The notes beneath the pieces are model-generated. The model searched no databases and had not been told where the DNA came from. It saw only the letters and a list, made by a program, of their open reading frames with translations. Both the position numbers and the translations under genes were made by a program. Of a stretch of 64,000 bases of DNA, positions 45,633 to 57,621 are shown piece after piece (positions within the stretch are counted from its first letter, which is position 1; each line of letters starts with the position of its first letter). The stretch comes from Siphonodentalium dalli (taxonomy: Eukaryota > Mollusca > Scaphopoda > Gadilida > Siphonodentaliidae). The stretch lies in the NCBI GenBank assembly GCA_032622095.1, contig CP136067.1, positions 128,811,030 through 128,875,029 on the forward strand, in the 5' to 3' direction.

Positions 45633-46907
45633 TTATTGAACATGTCAACATTGTCTTCAAGTATGAATTCGAGTTTCTTCAGTGCTTGTTTAAGATTATT
45701 ACTCTTCAGTGCTTCAACCAATTTTTAGCTCAAGCTCTATATAAACAAACCTGCTTATTTTAATTCAGTATGGAACAAAATGTTCACAATGCATTATAAG
45801 TGAACCGAGCATGATAAATGTTCACAATGCATTATTATTGTCTATCCACGAAATCCATCAAGACCGCATAATACCTATAGTTTTAAATTATAAAAAAATA
45901 CTTCAAACATAAATCTCCAAAATTAATAAAGTAACCTGGAAAAAAAATCAATCAGATGACATTCTCAGTAGATTGAGTCTCGGTTCAGCGTGTTGTGACT
46001 TTACGTAGGGCCCTGCAAATAGATTTATACACTTGATGCCACCGATTCGCAAGTCATTTGCAAGCCATAACTTTACGTCGCATTGGTCCATTGCAATGTC
46101 ATGTTCTATTGTCTGTATCTCTTCAGACGAATCTGTTGCGTTGGTCCACACGTTGCATCAACACGATCCATTCTGTGTTAAAACGTTCACATAGGTTCAA
46201 ACAGCTTCCATCATGGGTGAAACCGAGCTTCCAACTAATAATTTTTTTTAAACTAATAATCGATATTGGATTAAATGCAACATTGCAAATCAATCTATCT
46301 GTTGTAAATTAATTCTACGGCAATGTAAAATCTCAACAACTAATACTTTATTGACATAAATCAGCCTTCATAATTGGCTACTGCAATCAGCATTGCCGGA
46401 GCAATTTGCTGAAGCAAACTGGGCCATGGCATAGTGTTGCCATAGTGGATTGCTGAAGCCAAACAATCTGAATTAAGAGGCTGCATAAATACAAGTCGAT
46501 TTTCCATCACTTCAAGGTCAGTCGCCATATTTTATCTATTCAAAATAAGAAATGCCATATAACATTGTATTGAAAATAGAATCTGTTATGTGCATTAACA
46601 GATACAACGTTTTGAATGCCTTAGTGTTATTGTCTGTAATCCAATTTCAATGCAACTCACTCATTCTTCGCTGCTAAATGACATTATGATGTCGTGTGCT
46701 CTTGACGTTGTGGCCATTTTTCAGTGGAAAAATAAATATAAACTATAAAACTGACTCAGTTGAAAGGGTATTATCGTTCACAATCATCACTGTTTGAAAC
46801 TTTGCGATACATTAACTGTTATTCCGATGCAATAATATCTGAGCATATAGCTCATGATGTGCACTTTTACGTCCGTAATAGTTACGGATGTCATAGCAGG
46901 GAAGAGG
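45633..46907. other. unassigned intergenic stretch
   Basis: No gene or defined repeat recognised; short frames on both strands at 45948-46312 are mutually overlapping and lack domains. Confidence 0.4.
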
Positions 46908-46911
46908 TTAA

Positions 46912-47341
46912 AGGTACTCAACCCGTAAAGATGGTCCCCATCTCAACAGATTACAACAACAACAATCCGATCGGAGGGTCCTATATTATTATTTCTTTGG
47001 CTTTGGGGGTAAAAAATATTTGATTCGAGTCGAGGAACCCATCAAACAAAGCTCAAGAGTTATTAGATATTGATTTTTGAAATTTGTTATAAACTCGAGA
47101 TGAGTACTGCTAACTGCCGTAATCTGCTCTGGATGTGTTCTCCAAATCTATTCAAACAGACAATTTTGACTGAGTTCTGGGCCAGATAGTATTCCCGATA
47201 ATGAAAAATAATAGATTTCTAAAATCGATATCTAACAAATCTGAGCTTTGATGGGTGACTTCCTCGACTCGAATCAAATATTTTTGACCCCCGAAGCCAT
47301 TGAAATAGTAATTGAGAGGAGTTTTATCGGGTTGAGTACCT
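46912..47341. mobile_element. TTAA MITE (AGGTACTCAATCCG family), complete
   Basis: TTAA at 46908-46911 and 47342-47345, with ends AGGTACTCAACCCG and CGGGTTGAGTACCT. Long arms include TTTCTTTGGCTTTGGGGGT and GAGTCGAGGAACCCATC with their complements. Confidence 0.8.
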
Positions 47342-47487
47342 TTAAGTTATGCAACGACAGAAACATGTTTTTCTGGAGTCTTGGAGATTCAATTTATTGA
47401 GAATGTCAGTAAACCTAAATTTTTTACAAGATACATGTACTAATTAGAACGGAATAGCTAAAACACTCAATACTTATTATTAATACC

Positions 47488-47923
47488 AAGTTGGGAAATA
47501 GTGTGTCTGTTATTTGTAGAATGGGGTCCCCAGAGGTGAATTTAGTGATGCTATCATGTACTGCAGGCTAGCATCACCAAATTCACCCTCTGGGGACCTC
47601 ATTCTGCTTAGGCCTCAACTGCTATGGGAGACCTAAGATCAGATTGAAGTTGATGTTCACCCATTAGTCACCTTAATTGTGCAATTTATCTTCTGCAAAT
47701 TAGGGATTTAGAAACTGAACTGAAGGGGGGGGGGGGGGGACAAGTAACTGAAAACAATGTTAATTTTAAACTATAGATACTTCCAAGAAGATGAGGCCGA
47801 AGCAGAGTGAGGTCCCCAGAGGGTGAATTTGGTGATGCTAGCCCCACTGTGTGGGGTAGCGTCACTAAATTCACCCTCTGGAGACCTCATTTTGCAAATG
47901 ACAGACACCCTAAACTCAGGCTT
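47488..47923. mobile_element. hAT double-hairpin MITE
   Basis: CAAGTTGGGAAATAGTGTG at the left and CACCCTAAACTCAGGCTT at the right, both hairpins present. A 15-nt G run lies inside at 47725-47739. The TSD is lost. Confidence 0.75.
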
Positions 47924-48277
47924 ACCCATGGTAGTAAAACAATAACTTATTCGAATCTCATAGATCCAGCAATAAAAGTAATCAGAGTTAATTGGATCGC
48001 ATTCCAGTAGATGGACAGATTGAATCGTCTCCATCTGGAATATTTGATGAAATATCTTAACTAAAATTTGTGTGTAATGATTCAGCCTCTTTAAAAAGCC
48101 AATGATAATCTTTCAGAATAATGTCTCTAGAATCAAATTAAAATCTCATTTCTCAAAAGGGTTTTCCCAAAGTTACGTAGCATTATTTAAGCAAAATTCG
48201 CTCATAGATATACATGTAACATATTTATCAAATATGGAGCGCATGTAGGGTTTGATGGTAAATCTTTTTATTGTACA

Positions 48278-49060
48278 CCATTTGGTTTATTTTTACGAAA
48301 TACAGTAAAATACAGAAGATTTGAAAATGTTCAATAAAAAAAATTGTCTTGTCCTTGAGCAATACAAACCAATTACAGCATCAACTCAACTTTAACCCTT
48401 TACCCAACAGAACGGCCCTGTGCCAATGCATTCTCTTATATATGCGAGTCGACCATAGGTCGTCTCGCATATATAAGAGAATGCATTGGCTTAACACATA
48501 TTAAAAATGATAAAATTGTCAAAGAATGTAGAAAAATATTATAAAAAATGTTTGAAAAAATTCTAAAATTGTTAAAGAATGTAAGAAAAAATGGTAAAAA
48601 GTGTTTAAAAAAGATTTTTTTTTAGGCCAATGCATTCTCTTATATATGCGAGGCAACCTATGGTCGACACGCATATATAAGAGAATGCATTGGCACAGGG
48701 CATAACTGTAACCATCACAATGTGGTCAATGAACCGGTTCCAATGATATCCATATTTGTATGGTTTTATTGAGACAGACCCAAGATAATTTAGGCTGTTG
48801 CAGCTTTATTTGGCCGTTTTTGGTCGTTTTTTTGGGTGAAGGGTTAATTAAATTACTTGAATTAATTAGTTAAATTAAAATCAAATTTTAGTATATTACA
48901 AACTACAATCTTTAGAGTGTGCAATAAACATAGAACAACACAGTTTTGTGAATATGTTAAAGTAATTGCACTTGTAATCCGGTTCTCGATTTACCATCAC
49001 GTCACACAACAAACTCATGCAATAGCATTAACCAGTTCACACAATTGTGTCTGTCAATCT
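48278..49060. repeat. dispersed repeat, copy carrying a TTAA MITE
   Basis: Counterpart of 39038-39540, interrupted at TTAA by the MITE at 48396-48843. See that entry for shared words. Confidence 0.6.
48396..48843. mobile_element. TTAA MITE (CCCTTTACCCAACA family), complete
   Basis: TTAA at 48392-48395 and 48844-48847. Both hairpins are present. The spacer between them is lengthened by extra TTGTTAAAGAATGTA-like units. The right end is TTTTGGGTGAAGGG (one change). Confidence 0.85.
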
Positions 49061-49164
49061 TTGTATCTATTGGAAATTATAACAGCGAGCATCAGTATTA
49101 AATACTGTTGGCATATTATTGCACAGAAATTGGATGGATGAAAAACCAATCGCCATTATAAACA

Positions 49165-49340
49165 CATGGGATTCATTATGGGAGCTGCGCTGGTGCAGCA
49201 TTAAAGATCCTGTGCCTGTGCATTCTCTTATATAAATGGGAGCCTCGCATATAAAAGAGAATGTACTGGCTACAGGGTCAAGGTAAATTTTGTTAGGCCA
49301 ATGTATTCTCTTATATATACAAGGCTCCCTGGGAGTTTTT
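49165..49340 (+). mobile_element. TTAA MITE fragment (CCCTTCCATGAC family)
   Basis: GGGAGCTGCGCTGGTGCAGC, then degraded hairpins on GCATTCTCTTATAT; both ends are lost. Confidence 0.6.
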
Positions 49341-49631
49341 AGGATTCATGTGGGTAGGGGGTGAAGCACTCAATGGATGTGTTTGGACAATTCTTAATTG
49401 AATGAGTACTCCATAACATAGATATCAATTTATATTTTGAAAGATTATCATTGGATTTTTGAATATTATTTGCTAATACTAATGCTGATCTATACCATTC
49501 AACCAATGCATTGTGTAAGTCACACCATTCAAACTTAATCTTATATTTTTCTTTCACTAAAAACCATATAAAACCCCACATAGTGGTGGAACTCAAGTGG
49601 AATATATATATATTAGGCCACAGCCGTATTA

Positions 49632-50227
49632 TAGCCTGGTTTACGAACATTTGGGTGGAAAATAGTAGATGCAGAAGGGGAAAAATTATTCATCAACTCA
49701 ACATTATACAATTATCGCATTGTTTTGAGGTTGACATGAGGAATTGCCAACCTGAGGCTGTGGGCCGAGGTGAATATTGTCTTCCAAGGGCTGACAATTC
49801 CTCGTGTCAACTAAGAAATAATGCAATAACTGTTTTATTATATGAAACTCACTTTGTTTGGACGTGACTTTGAACGTCGCTGGGAAAACCTGATCTGTTT
49901 TTAGGTCTAATAATAAGTTATGTTAACCCCTGAAGTATCTGACGTCACTCAGAACAGTCATTATTAACCTGTTTCATTAATGAGGTGAACATCGTTAGAT
50001 ATCCCGATTCTTTCGTTACATTTTAACATAGGAATTGGGGGAAAGAAACTTATGATCATATAATAAAGATAAATATTGGAAATTTATATGAATTTCACAA
50101 GATTTTATAGCAATAAACATAAGATATATCTTTCCATAAAACAGTTGAAATAATGGGGAAAAAAAAGGACACAACTTGTCAAAAAGATTGGAAAAAAAGT
50201 TGCAGGATGGGTTTGTAAACCAGGCTA
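49632..50227. mobile_element. Harbinger-type MITE (TAGCCTGGTTTAC)
   Basis: Termini TAGCCTGGTTTACGAAC and GTTTGTAAACCAGGCTA, with a 3-bp duplication TTA on each side. The interior includes an inverted GACATGAGGAATTGCC/GACAATTCCTCGTGTC pair. The overlying 118-codon frame at 49511-49867 crosses the element edge and is not considered a gene. Confidence 0.65.
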
Positions 50228-51535
50228 TTATATTGATGTTCCCTTATTTTAAGTTTGAATTTTCAGGTATGGTTCAGGAAAATAATGTTTTATTTTAAGG
50301 TTTCACATTCCATGAGGTGTTTGTGAGTTTAATTTAAGGTTGTTTTATTACTCATTTCTGATTGATTCCATACAATAACAAAAAAAAACTTGATATTAGC
50401 TAACAAGGTGTAGATTTGGATATGTGAATAATGGGTGTGTATTGAACATCTTTTGCATAATGAACTACTACTGATAAACATTACGATTAGCTAATAGTAT
50501 TTGTAAATTTTTCGGACTGTCCAAAAACCGTTCTGCAGTATTGATGACTAAGAGTCCGTTTGTGAGAAACTTATTGCCACTCGCAGTAAGGTGATATGGT
50601 TCTGTTTTCCATGATTATTTTGTACTTAATTGTGTTGTTATCAGGTAATAGTCAGTGGTAGACTCTATGCTTGCATGCAAAGCTCGCGTGCCCATGCTTG
50701 GCGTCTCAAAAACAATAATCGTAACTATGGATATGGCAAAACAAACACAACTTCTAGTGACATAGTACCCTATTCATAATTCTTATCAATAGTAGTTCAT
50801 TGTGCAGAAGGTGTCCACTGACTCAGTTAGTTTGAGAACAAATCTGGTCAAATACCAACGGATGATTGCATTCATTACACTGGGTAGAAATGGGCATTGT
50901 TTTTAATCTGCGATGAATGGAATAACTAGGCATAATTACGCTGGGTTACTATCTCTATACCGAGACTGGCGATGGTGTAACCGCATTTGCCAGAGTGTGA
51001 CGTCATCCGGCAGAAATTATTATATGAATTTTGAAGTTCTTGGTGTCAAGTATTTTCTGAAGTTAGATGTTTTCACTTATTATGTAAGAGTCAAGAATCT
51101 TGTTTGCATCATAATCAATTTCAATATGTTCATCTTTTGGTCTATGCGGATACTTCTTCAACCTAAGTTGGGTGTCGTCCAATTCCATGATCAAAAACAC
51201 CTTTGCCGGGTTCAGTTGCTGTATTATTTTTCGATTACTTTGGGGCTAAATCATTCCATACTTCCCTGCCTCGGGTAAGTTGCCCATTCAATCTCACTTT
51301 AATGATTGGAATCATCCCCAAGACATGTGTCCGTTTATTGCGGATTTTGTTTATACAACTATTAGATCAGGGACGGGAACGGAACATACATGATTTGTTC
51401 GAAAATGGTGATGAGACGCCACGACTGACAATTTCAAAATTCGTTTTTTTTTTTTTATATAATTTCCAAATATATCAGCAAGCTATCAGACTAATGAGCT
51501 ATCACAACGACTCATCTCAAATACTTAAAAAAGGT
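50228..51535. other. unassigned intergenic stretch
   Basis: No repeat family or exon recognised. Frames of 115-121 codons at 50913-51278 and 51203-51550 overlap each other in different frames and show no domain. Confidence 0.4.
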
Positions 51536-51892
51536 ACTCAGTCCGATTAGACGCTCCTAAATTACTATTTCTTTGGCTTTGAGGGTAAAAAATATTTGAT
51601 TCGAGTCGAGGAACCCACCCATCAAAGCTCAAGAGTGATTAGATATCAATTTTTGAAATCTACTAATTTTCGGAGATGTGGGCCACAAGTTGGCAGAACC
51701 AGGTGCTCAAAACGGACAAATTGTGGGTGTAAGATGGATAACTCTAAAATCAAGTGGTTATTATTGTTAACAGTTGCCATTCTCGGGGAGAGCTTTCCGA
51801 TGAATGGCAACAAGCCATATTTCAGACTAAATCCTGAAAAGTTACCCATAATTCTGCTGTGTTTAAGGAGTCTATTACTAAGGGCATTACTG
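51536..51892. mobile_element. fragments of TTAA MITE (AGGTACTCAATCCG) and half mariner MITE
   Basis: 51536-51760 has AGGTACTCAGTCCGATTAGA, GAGTCGAGGAACCCACCC and the TTGTGGGTGTAAGATGGATA segment. At 51785 the right half of the CAGTAATGCCC foldback begins and ends GGGCATTACTG|TA. The junction is a deletion or a recombination. Confidence 0.6.
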
Positions 51893-52409
51893 TAGGTGAA
51901 GAAAACAATGAATACCCGCTTTAATGTGAGATCTTGCCACCATTTTTGAGCGATTTATGATAGGATCCCAGCCTTGTAGATACAAAAAGTACATGTTCTC
52001 CATTTTGAAGGGTTGATTCCTATTGATAAAATACTTTATTTAGATTCTTAAATTCTTGTTGTCTGACATCCATTCACTTATTCAAATCTGAACCTAGCTA
52101 TTGTTGTTCTGGTTACTCATAGTTCTGTAAGGTTGCTAAGCAACTAACTGTTCTATTTTTTGTTTGCTTATAATAGGTTCATGTGTTAAGAACCAACATG
52201 TATATTTGCGTTCATACTTTATGAACTATCGTATATTTTATTCATGTTACGGTCCTTTTAGTAGAAGTATTTCTACAAGATAACCAAACTAGTCTGTTAT
52301 GTTTCACTTATATTTTATTAAGCATTTTTATTGCATGTTTGGGTCAGAAATGCCAAATAAACATATTTTACTGATTCTTCGTTGCTTTTGTCATTGCTTT
52401 AGCCATTTT
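51893..52409. other. unassigned intergenic stretch
   Basis: Nothing recognised. Confidence 0.4.
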
Positions 52410-53543
52410 TATGTGTACCCATACCATGTATGGTACACATAATGCCGACGTCCGGATCAACCATCCGTTGTTTGTCCGTCCGTCTGTCTGTAGACACTTG
52501 CTATCCGATTCGATTACTCGAGTATTTTTTATCGGATCCAATTCAAATTTTATGTGCATGTTTATGATGACACCCCCCTCACCTGTATAATTTTTGGTAT
52601 CGATCGGTTGTCGGTTGACCGGTTTAGAACTTTGCATCCACACATGGGCATGTGCTATCCAATGCTATAACCAAAGTGTTTTTTTGTCCGATTGTGTTCA
52701 TATTTGATATGTAGGTTTATGATGACACACCCCTCACCTGTATAGTTTTTGGTATCGATTGGTTGATCGGTTTAGAAAATAATTAACTCTTCCCACACAT
52801 GTTATCCGATGCAATAAGTTGAACATATTTCTTCTGATCTGCCTCATATTTCTTACCTAGATTTTTCTTAGCACGTTCTTCATCTGTATGGTTTTTTGTA
52901 TCGTTTAGTTAACCCTTTCTGCTCTTGTTTTTAAATAGAATTAATCCAAGCTGTGTTGACTTAAATATTTTTCATCTGATCAGCACCAAATTTGGTACAT
53001 ATGGTCCTCACCCCAAAATATCAATCATTTTATATCCAGGTCTATACATCCCTCACTTGTATAGTTGTTCAGGTATTGATTAGTTTTTGAATCGGAATTA
53101 TTAACTCTTTTGTCCCATATAAATGATCCCAAGAATTTTTAATATGCAGCCAACACAAAACATAATAAAAAAAATAACAATATTAAAAAAAAACATAATA
53201 TGGTATGTCTCACATTCCAGTGTAATAAGCAAATAAATAACTATTTTGTCTTTAACTGCTATGGTGCTTCTCTCTGACTATGGATTGAGCTTAATTAGCT
53301 TTATCACTCTATAAGTGTTGAAGTGACTTAATAGGTTGAAATGGAATGCCACATCCGTGTTCCTATTGTGTTTATGTGAGCAAGGTGCCCAATACGTCTG
53401 ATTCCACTGTGACCTTAATAGTAAGGTGTCAATTATTGAAACTTTTGCAGTCGTGAAAAGGTTGGTGTAAGGATTTATTAAAATAGCTAATCGGTATCGC
53501 CAAGGTATGGGTTAATCATCTGCCGATCGTGATCGGCCTCTCG
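52410..53543 (+). mobile_element. Helentron/HINE-like element (ATGTTTACCCATACC family), copy D
   Basis: Head TATGTGTACCCATACC with its palindromic partner GGTACACATAATGCC, then the CGTCCGTCTGTCTG tract. Core segments include GTTTATGATGACACACCCC and TTTTTGGTATCGATCGG. Tail AAGGTATGGGTTAATCATC, hairpin CCGATCGTGATCGG, CCTCTCG. Directly followed by another head. Confidence 0.7.
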
Positions 53544-53759
53544 TTATGTTTGCCCATACCATAGTATGGTAAACATAGTGTTGATGTACGGATTGACCAC
53601 TCGTCGTTCTGTCTGGGCACTTTATGCATGGTGCAATAACTCAAACATTTTCTATCTTATCAGAACTAAATTTGGTATATGAATTTCTCAGCCCAAAATA
53701 CAGATCGAGTTCGAATATGGGTTTGATCCGATTAATTTTAAAGGTGTTATGGCCCTTTT
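53544..53759 (+). mobile_element. Helentron/HINE-like 5' fragment
   Basis: TATGTTTGCCCATACC, then a palindromic head and one core unit to GTTATGGCCCTTTT. It is cut by the head of the next copy at 53760. Head type is the 'TTTACC' version as in copy A, not the 'GTGTACC' version of its neighbours. Confidence 0.65.
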
Positions 53760-55962
53760 TATGTGTACCCATACCATGTATGGTACACATAATGCCGACG
53801 TCCGGATCAACCATCCGTCGTTCGTCCGTCCGTCTGTCCGTCTGTCTGTAGACACTTGCTATCCGATTCATTTACTCGAATATTTTTTATCGGATCTTGT
53901 TCAAATTTTATGTGCATGTTTATGATGACACACTCCTCACCTGTATAGTTTTTGGTATCGATCGGTTGATCGGTTTAGAAATTATTAACACTTTGCATCC
54001 GCACATAGTCATGAGCTATCCGATGCTATAACCAAAGTATTTTTTGTTTGATTGTTTTCATATTTGATATGTAGGTTTATGATGACACACCCCTCACCTG
54101 TATAGTTTTTGGTATCGATTAGTTGATCAGTTTAGAAAATAATTAACCCTTCACACACATGCTATCCAATGTAATAAGTTGAACATATATCTTCTGATCT
54201 GCCTCATATTTCTTACCTAGGTTTTTCTTAGCACGGTCTTCATCTGTATGGTTTTTGGTATTATTTAATTAACCCTTTTCACTCTTAATGTTTACTTAGA
54301 ACTCACGCAAGCTGCTATGACTCAAAACATTTTTCATCTGATCTACACCAAATTTGGTACATGTGGTCCTCACCCCAAAATACAGATCAAGTTCAAATTT
54401 GGGTTTGATCCGATATATTTTAACAGAGTTATGGCCCTTTATAATTCAAGTGACTTATAATGTAGTTCCATGAAATACACTGGTATATGGTCGATTGGTG
54501 GACAACTCTATTGGAAATATAATGATAACATTCCCTGGTGTATGCCCATGTAGATTGTAAACAGCTCATGAAATGATTAATTGCTACTTAGCTATGGCCA
54601 AGTGGTTAGATGGATACCAAGATAAACAAACAATATTATACTGATGGCTGGTTAATTGTCAAATTTGATAAATGACACCAGGCTCTTGTTTATCTAATTT
54701 TGAAATTTCATTACAGGCTGCCTGATAATTGACCCATGACCTACACAATTGTCTGCATATTCCATTGATATGCGTAGAAAATAATTAACCCTTTCCAAGT
54801 TTCCAACAGATTTATGCTTTAATGCACATGGGCTCTTCCTCATATGTCTTATCTTGGGTTATCTTCACACTATTAACTTCTATGGATTGTGGAATTGATT
54901 AATTGATTTTTGAAAAATATATTAACCCTTCAGACACATTCTTTTGATATTACATTAAAATAATGGCTAATAGCCAATATAATTGTTATATGCAATAGGT
55001 TACAAGCAGATAAATCTTCATTATTGTTTGTATTATGCAGAAACATATTAAATGAACCCTCTTTTTGAATCAGGTTCATTAGTTAATGAACATTCAATAA
55101 GACACCAATTGAATATGCTTACAGATTATAGGTGATGCATTATTTTGAAAATCAATATGGCAGATAATATTGCCAGGAACCTTATTTTCCCATCTGTTCA
55201 TATTGTCATGGTTGACTGAATTTTGGGGACCACAGAGTGCTTAAAAGATTAACAGTGAAGTTTATGTGTTTTAGTCTGCAAGCTACTTGTAAAATATTGT
55301 TATGTCTTGAAACCATTTGATTCAGTGTTACTTTCCTTTATATTAACTATGGTAATCTTTTCGATTTAGGGATCATTGGGGCCAGCATCCGCACCATATA
55401 ATGGCTGTATAACATGGCTGTATAACATTATATAGATAACACTTTTGAATTATACTGTATAAACTACATGCATTTTTGACATGATTGATAAACATAACAA
55501 CTGGGAAGAATGGGGGGGGGGGGGGCGGGGTCATTAAAGTTCAAATTAAATATGAGATGGAATCCCACATGTTGTTCTATGCAGTCTGGCTTGTCAACTA
55601 ATTATAATTTCTCTTTAGAAGTGAATGAGATTTGAATAGCTGGTAGTTTTGTTTCCAATGAGCTAACTTCAACTTATAAACATATCCTCAGAAATAACTA
55701 AACCCTTGGATCTCACATAGATAGGTCCTTGGATGAATAAGGATAGAGTTATTAGATTTAGAACACCCCCCCCCCCCCCCCCCCCTTCGCAACCACAAAT
55801 ACTTTAACCCCTTCTTAAGACAAATTATTTGAGCTATTGAATTCAAGATGGTGCTGATATATGGATACCTGTGTTCATATCTTTGATAAATTATCAGTTA
55901 TAGCTAATCGCTATCGCCCGGGTATGGGTTAAACATCTGCCGATCGTGATCGGCCTCTCGTT
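53760..55962 (+). mobile_element. Helentron/HINE-like element, copy E
   Basis: Head TATGTGTACCCATACC, ~2 kb of core and spacer sequence, tail CGGGTATGGGTTAAACATC, hairpin CCGATCGTGATCGG, then CCTCTCG and TT. Its first ~550 bp closely parallel copy D. Homopolymers G14 (~55512) and C20 (55766-55785) lie inside. Confidence 0.65.
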
Positions 55963-56059
55963 CGAAAAATAAATTTAAAACAAAATAAGAAATTCTTGCT
56001 GAATTGAACATAACATTTAAAAAAAAAAATTCTTCTATGAAATTACTGACAATTAATTC

Positions 56060-56315
56060 CATCTGGGAAGTTTCTATATCCCCTAATTTGCAGAAGAAAT
56101 CCATAATCGAGGCTCCCAATGGGTGAACATCACCAACTTCAACTGGGGAACTTCTATCTGATCCTAGGTCTGCCATAGCAGTTGAGGGCCTAAGCAGAAT
56201 GAGGTCCCCAGAGGGTGAATTTAGTGATGCTAGCCCACTATGCGGGGTAGCGTCACTAAATTCACCCTCTGAGGACCTCATTCTGCAAATGACAGACACG
56301 CTATTTGCAGGCTTG
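56060..56315. mobile_element. hAT double-hairpin MITE, left end lost
   Basis: Middle section GAGGCTCCCAATGGGTGAAC plus the complete right hairpin and the terminus CTATTTGCAGGCTTG, as at 22312. Confidence 0.7.
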
Positions 56316-56469
56316 ATACTATGGGTTGTCTGAGGGTGTTCTGTTAACACCTCCACCACTTAGCCAGGTGAATTTATTTAACTAGAACAATGGACCTCTA
56401 CTGTAGTCTGTGTCCTTTTGGATGCTTAGACTTGAATTGTACCAAAGAGAGCCAAGATATGAGATTTAA

Positions 56470-56851
56470 CCCTTTACCCAACAGAAGGGCCCTGTGCCAA
56501 TGCATTCTCTTATATATGCGAGTCGACCATAGGTCGCCTCGCATATATAAGATAATGCATTGGCTGAACACATTAAAAATTATAAAATTGTTAAAGAATG
56601 TAAGAAAAAATGGTAATAAGTGTTAAAAAAAGATTTTTTTTAGGCCAATGCATTCTCTTATATATGCGAGGCGACCTATGGTCGACTCGCATATATAAGA
56701 GAATGCATTGACACAGGGTATAACTGTAACTACCACAATGTGGCCAAGGAGCCGGTTCCAATGATATCCATATTTGTATGGTTCTATTGAGACAGACCGA
56801 AGATATTTTAGGCTGTTGAAGCTTTATTTGGCCGGTTTGTTGGGTAAAGGG
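56470..56851. mobile_element. TTAA MITE (CCCTTTACCCAACA family), complete
   Basis: TTAA at 56466-56469 and 56852-56855, ends CCCTTTACCCAACAG and TTTGTTGGGTAAAGGG, both hairpins. Copy A at 9434 (GATTTAACCCCTTTTACCC) shows the unoccupied TTAA. Confidence 0.88.
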
Positions 56852-56899
56852 TTAACCCCTGTTATCCATTCCATGTCTTTCAACCTTTTCCATTATTAA

Positions 56900-57345
56900 A
56901 GGTTCTCAATCCGATTAGACGGTCCTAAATTACTATATCTTTGGCTTTTACAAATATTTGATTAGAGTCGAGGAACCCACCCATCAAAGCTCAGAGTGAT
57001 CAGATATCGATTTTTGAAGTTTGTTTATTTTTGGAGATGTGGGCCACTACCTCGTGCTCAAACAGACAAATTGCGGGTGTAAGATAGATAACTCGAAATC
57101 AATTGGTTACTATTAACAATAATAACCACTTGATTTTAGAGTTATCCATCTTACACCGGCAATTTGTCTGTTTGAGCATGAGGTTCATATAGTGGCCCAC
57201 ATCTCCAAAAATTAACAAACTTCAAAAATCGATATCTGATCACTCTGAGCTTTGATGGGTGGGTTCCTCGACTCGAATCAAATATATTTTACCCCCAAAG
57301 CCAAAGAAATAGTAATTTAGGAGCGTCTAATCGGATTGAGTACCT
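56900..57345. mobile_element. TTAA MITE (AGGTACTCAATCCG family), complete
   Basis: TTAA at 56896-56899 and 57346-57349, ends AGGTTCTCAATCCG and CGGATTGAGTACCT. Nearly the full length is one palindrome centred near 57119. Confidence 0.85.
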
Positions 57346-57621
57346 TTAAGTAACTATATTATTGTGATGTGTCACATGGCCATTTTCAACAACATAAATA
57401 GAACTGCTTACACTATGATAGTGGTGACAGGCTTTATAGATGTTAATTAACCTTCTCTTTTGATCCATTTAATTCCAATTATCCCTTCTCTTTTGACCAA
57501 TAAATTCAAATAAGTTATGTTATTATGTACATTTGTGTGTACTACTTCACTACATGTATACTTATAATTCCACATAAAAACTCGTGATTATGATTTCGAT
57601 CATAGCAATTTACTATCGCCA

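Noticed and set aside
49511-49867. 118-codon frame
   Set aside because: It crosses the boundary of a Harbinger-type MITE and so cannot be an old conserved gene.
50913-51550. Two overlapping frames of 121 and 115 codons
   Set aside because: They overlap in different frames, lack splice context and known motifs, and the second runs into a poly-T tract.
54596-54630. GGCCAAGTGGTTAGATGG resembling a tRNA or SINE A-box region
   Set aside because: No B box, no acceptor stem pairing, and the segment corresponds to non-tRNA sequence in sister Helentron copies (9340, 56350).
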